Assembly: GCA_020723345.1 (NCBI GenBank)
Contig: DYJA01000039.1
Coordinates: 1-57,458, forward strand
Source of the DNA: Candidatus Aquidulcis sp.
GTDB lineage: Bacteria > Chloroflexota > Anaerolineae > UBA4142
Reading direction: 5' to 3'
DNA length: 57,458 bases
Positions 56,076 to 57,458 of the stretch are shown in pieces; the first letter of the stretch is position 1; every line of letters begins with the position of its first letter. The translations under genes were made by a program, and so were the position numbers. The notes below the pieces were generated by a model. The model saw only the letters and a program-made list of their open reading frames with translations. It was not told the DNA's origin and searched no databases.

Positions 56076-56153
56076 GTCATTTCGGGGAGGCGATTTGTGC
56101 CGACGAGAAATTTCGGTTCGCAAACGGAGATTTCTCGCTTCGCTCGAAATGAC
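56076..56153 (+). repeat. TIR-bounded repeat element, copy 3 (78 bp)
   Basis: GTCATTTCG (56076-56084) and CGAAATGAC (56145-56153) flank a GACGAGAAATTT...GAGATTTCTCG core like copies 1 and 2. It is the shortest copy. Between it and 56300 there are further palindromic stretches and no supported gene. Confidence 0.7.
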
Positions 56154-56300
56154 AACCAGCATCTGACTTTTGGCAAGCCGTGGACGCGCGTTCGATTTTT
56201 TGCGTCATCGGTAATTTGGTGCTATAAAGTATCGCGGTTGTCCGCGCTGGACGATTGTGGCTCGCGCTGGGCATATCACCCCGCTGAGCCATTTTTATTT

Positions 56301-56356
56301 GTTCGTAGTGAGCGATTCATCGCCAGGCGCTGCGCGCTAAAGCGCGTACTACGAAC
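56301..56356 (+). repeat. GTTCGTAGT-bounded palindromic repeat, copy 3
   Basis: GTTCGTAGTGAGCGATTCAT at one end and TAAAGCGCGTACTACGAAC at the other. It is the reverse complement of the repeat at 4597-4650 apart from a few changes. It lies directly ahead of the ribosome-binding site for the first TGA-containing small gene. Confidence 0.7.
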
Positions 56357-56380
56357 ATTTCTCAAAGGAGGTCGAATCAA

Positions 56381-56566
56381 ATGTGGTGGTGGATTGGCGC
56401 GATTGTCGCGTGGTTGATTTCGTTTGCCTGAATCGTCGCGGTGATGACGGACGTGTTCCGCAACAAGTACCGCGCGTTGAGTGGCAAGGCGTTCTTCGGG
56501 TATGCGTTTCACGGTGTCACGGCAATTCTGACGTTGTGGCTCGTCGCGCAAGCCCTGGGAGTTTGA
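56381..56566 (+). CDS. Small membrane protein with an in-frame TGA at codon 17
   Basis: The product is MWWWIGAIVAWLISFA-TGA-IVAVMTDVFRNKYRALSGKA then FFGYAFHGVTAILTLWLVAQ to TGA 56564. The reading frame after the TGA codes a typical second TM helix and shares base use with the first part. It has a strong site (AAAGGAGG). The TGA falls inside the first TM helix. It could be a Trp codon turned into a stop, a recoded UGA, or a sequencing error. A weak hairpin CGGA/TCCG with loop CGTGT begins 20 bases after it. I do not recognise a family. Confidence 0.5.
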
Positions 56567-56580
56567 TGGGGAGGAATGAA

Positions 56581-56787
56581 ATGAAAATCGCGTTACGCAT
56601 TGGCGGCGGCGTGTTTTTGCTGGTCGGTTTGATCTGAATCGCGTGGGTCACGGGAGGGGTCATCTCCCGCACACCCGGCGCGACCGCTCCGGGACTACTG
56701 GCGGGCGCGCTCGCCTTCCACGCGATCTGTATGGCACTGGGCGCGTTTCTGATTATGCAAGGCAAGGCCGCAAAACAAACCGCGTGA
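56581..56787 (+). CDS. Small membrane protein with an in-frame TGA at codon 19
   Basis: The product is MKIALRIGGGVFLLVGLI-TGA-IAWVTGGVISRTPGATAPG then LLAGALAFHAICMALGAFLI to TGA 56787. Such small two-helix proteins often read '.GG..LL.GLIW', so a Trp codon is likely at the TGA. GGGGAGGAA precedes the ATG, 14 bp after the previous gene. Downstream of the TGA a hairpin CGGGAG/CTCCCG with loop GGGTCAT starts 19 bases after it. Explanations are as for the gene before. Two successive small genes share the feature. Confidence 0.5.
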
Positions 56788-56813
56788 TCGAACCTTGCGA
56801 AAGTTGTTTGGAA

Positions 56814-57110
56814 ATGAAGATCCTCGCACTCGAACGCGAACTCCCCGGCGCGACCGCCGACGCGTTTCATCAGCACGCGCAAGCGGAAGCCGCGTGCGTC
56901 TGGGAATTGTACCAGAGCGGCGTGATTCGCGAGATGTACTTTCGCGCCGACCGCAACGAGGCAGTCCTCGTGCTTGAATGTGCCGATGCGGAACAGGCGC
57001 GCGCCGCGTTGGCAACCTTGCCATTCGTTCAGCACGGCTTGATCGCGTTCGATATGATCCCGCTCAAGCCGTATCCTGGGTTTGCGCGGTTGTTTGCCAA
57101 TAAGGGTTGA
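56814..57110 (+). CDS. Muconolactone isomerase-like small protein
   Basis: A 98-residue protein of the ferredoxin-like dimeric alpha/beta-barrel type (muconolactone isomerase/YciI-like). It reads MKILALERELPGATADAFHQ, AACVWELYQSGVIREMYFRA, EAVLVLECADAEQARAALAT and LIAFDMIPLKPYPGFARLF. ATG 56814 is used; a GTG at 56784, overlapping the previous stop, would add ten residues with two Cys (VIEPCESCLE). It has no catalytic signature I can name, and a binding or antibiotic biosynthesis-monooxygenase-like role is possible. Confidence 0.72.
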   Translation: MKILALERELPGATADAFHQHAQAEAACVWELYQSGVIREMYFRADRNEAVLVLECADAEQARAALATLPFVQHGLIAFDMIPLKPYPGFARLFANKG

Positions 57111-57127
57111 ACGCCGCTATCGAACGC

Positions 57128-57458
57128 TCACTGCGTATTACTTTCGGTCGGTTCGCTTGGATAATGCCCAGGCGTGCGCTCCAGCGCGTAGCGCGTCTGC
57201 GCGCCGTTCACTGTCTGCCGTAGTCTGTCACCGACACCGTTGTACGCGTACGTGTACGTGTTCGCGCCTTGCGCCGCGGTCTGCAATCTGTTCGCTTGGC
57301 TGTACGTGTACGCGCGCGCGCCGTCGTTCAGCAGGTTGCCGTTCGCATCCCAAGTGTACGCTACACCGTTCACGCTTGTCAACCCTTCGACTGCGCTCAG
57401 GGGTTCGCCGCGTCGTACGCGTAGTTCGTCAGCGCGCCGTTCGCGGTTTGCGTCAGGC
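57128..57458 (-). pseudogene. RHS/YD-repeat protein fragment, broken by a repeat
   Basis: At the edge of the window the minus strand codes LTQTANGALTNYAYDAAN, is interrupted, and continues TSVNGVAYTWDANGNLLNDG, RAYTYSQANRLQTAAQGANT and YAYNGVGDRLRQTVNGAQTR, ending in a short unrelated tail and a stop. The YD repeats (YTWDANGNLL) are typical of RHS proteins. A TTCGAC/GCTCAGG repeat at 57383-57404 sits exactly at the break and shifts the frame. The fragment is a relic of a longer surface or toxin protein. Confidence 0.72.

Noticed and set aside
31227-56787. Alternative genetic code with UGA as Trp for the whole genome
   Set aside because: TGA is used as the normal stop of many intact genes in the window and Trp is coded by TGG throughout; only three frames contain internal TGA.

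Overview
The window looks like a chromosomal piece of a member of the Chloroflexota (Anaerolineae-like or a related uncultivated lineage). The evidence is indirect. Codons are GC-rich and full of CGCG. There are Thr/Pro-rich linkers in exported proteins (SecD and lipoproteins) and LysM and CAP surface lipoproteins. There is also a very dense load of short dispersed palindromes at gene ends and even inside genes. No rRNA or single-copy phylogenetic marker is present, so the assignment is an inference.

Left part (1-9350): sucD, a small DUF5678-like gene, the CCA-adding enzyme, a SpoIIE/PP2C-type phosphatase and a small gene pair with a retropepsin-like protease. A TIR-bounded repeat element follows. 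Downstream of it is a same-strand run of six genes: a CHAT protease-STAND NTPase-TPR protein, a zinc ribbon, a 2-TM protein, a P-loop protein, a SpeD-like protein that has lost its catalytic Cys, and a DUF350 membrane protein. This run is the best candidate for an uncharacterised membrane-stress or defence system.

9395-27300: secD and secF with near-consensus promoters, then GNAT, lipoprotein, CAP and LysM genes and a hybrid histidine kinase. Next come a minus-strand APH-like kinase, a DUF2283/toxin-like pair, histidine ammonia-lyase and tRNA-Arg(CCU). A LysM lipoprotein, NUDIX, GNAT, M28 peptidase and DegV genes follow. On the minus strand tRNA-Lys(UUU) lies about 10 bp ahead of the RNase P RNA, which carries a dispersed repeat.

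27300-31660: a TAXI-type TRAP transporter (fused permease, lipoprotein binding protein, DUF1850 protein). Just after it is a C_GCAxxG_C_C redox gene whose first conserved Cys codon is TGA, followed at the right distance by a strong stem-loop. It is a probable selenoprotein.

31690-45100: minus-strand genes for phosphate control and uptake (PhoR/PhoB-like pair, two ArsC-like proteins, pstSCAB-phoU). Between them are a frameshifted VapC, inositol-phosphate synthase, methylglyoxal synthase, nicotinate phosphoribosyltransferase, a DJ-1/PfpI protein and an isochorismatase-like hydrolase.

45100-57458: HEAT-repeat and short genes, mscL, a PfpI protein, an RraA-like protein, an epimerase, an aldo/keto reductase remnant and a Gfo/Idh oxidoreductase. 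A WYL-C45-Fpg/Nei-DUF3795-hydrolase-GyrI-like run follows. Last are two tiny membrane-protein genes that each carry one in-frame TGA, and an RHS fragment broken by a repeat.

At least six repeat families recur. Several supply stop codons, C-termini, signal-peptide residues or in-frame inserts to genes.
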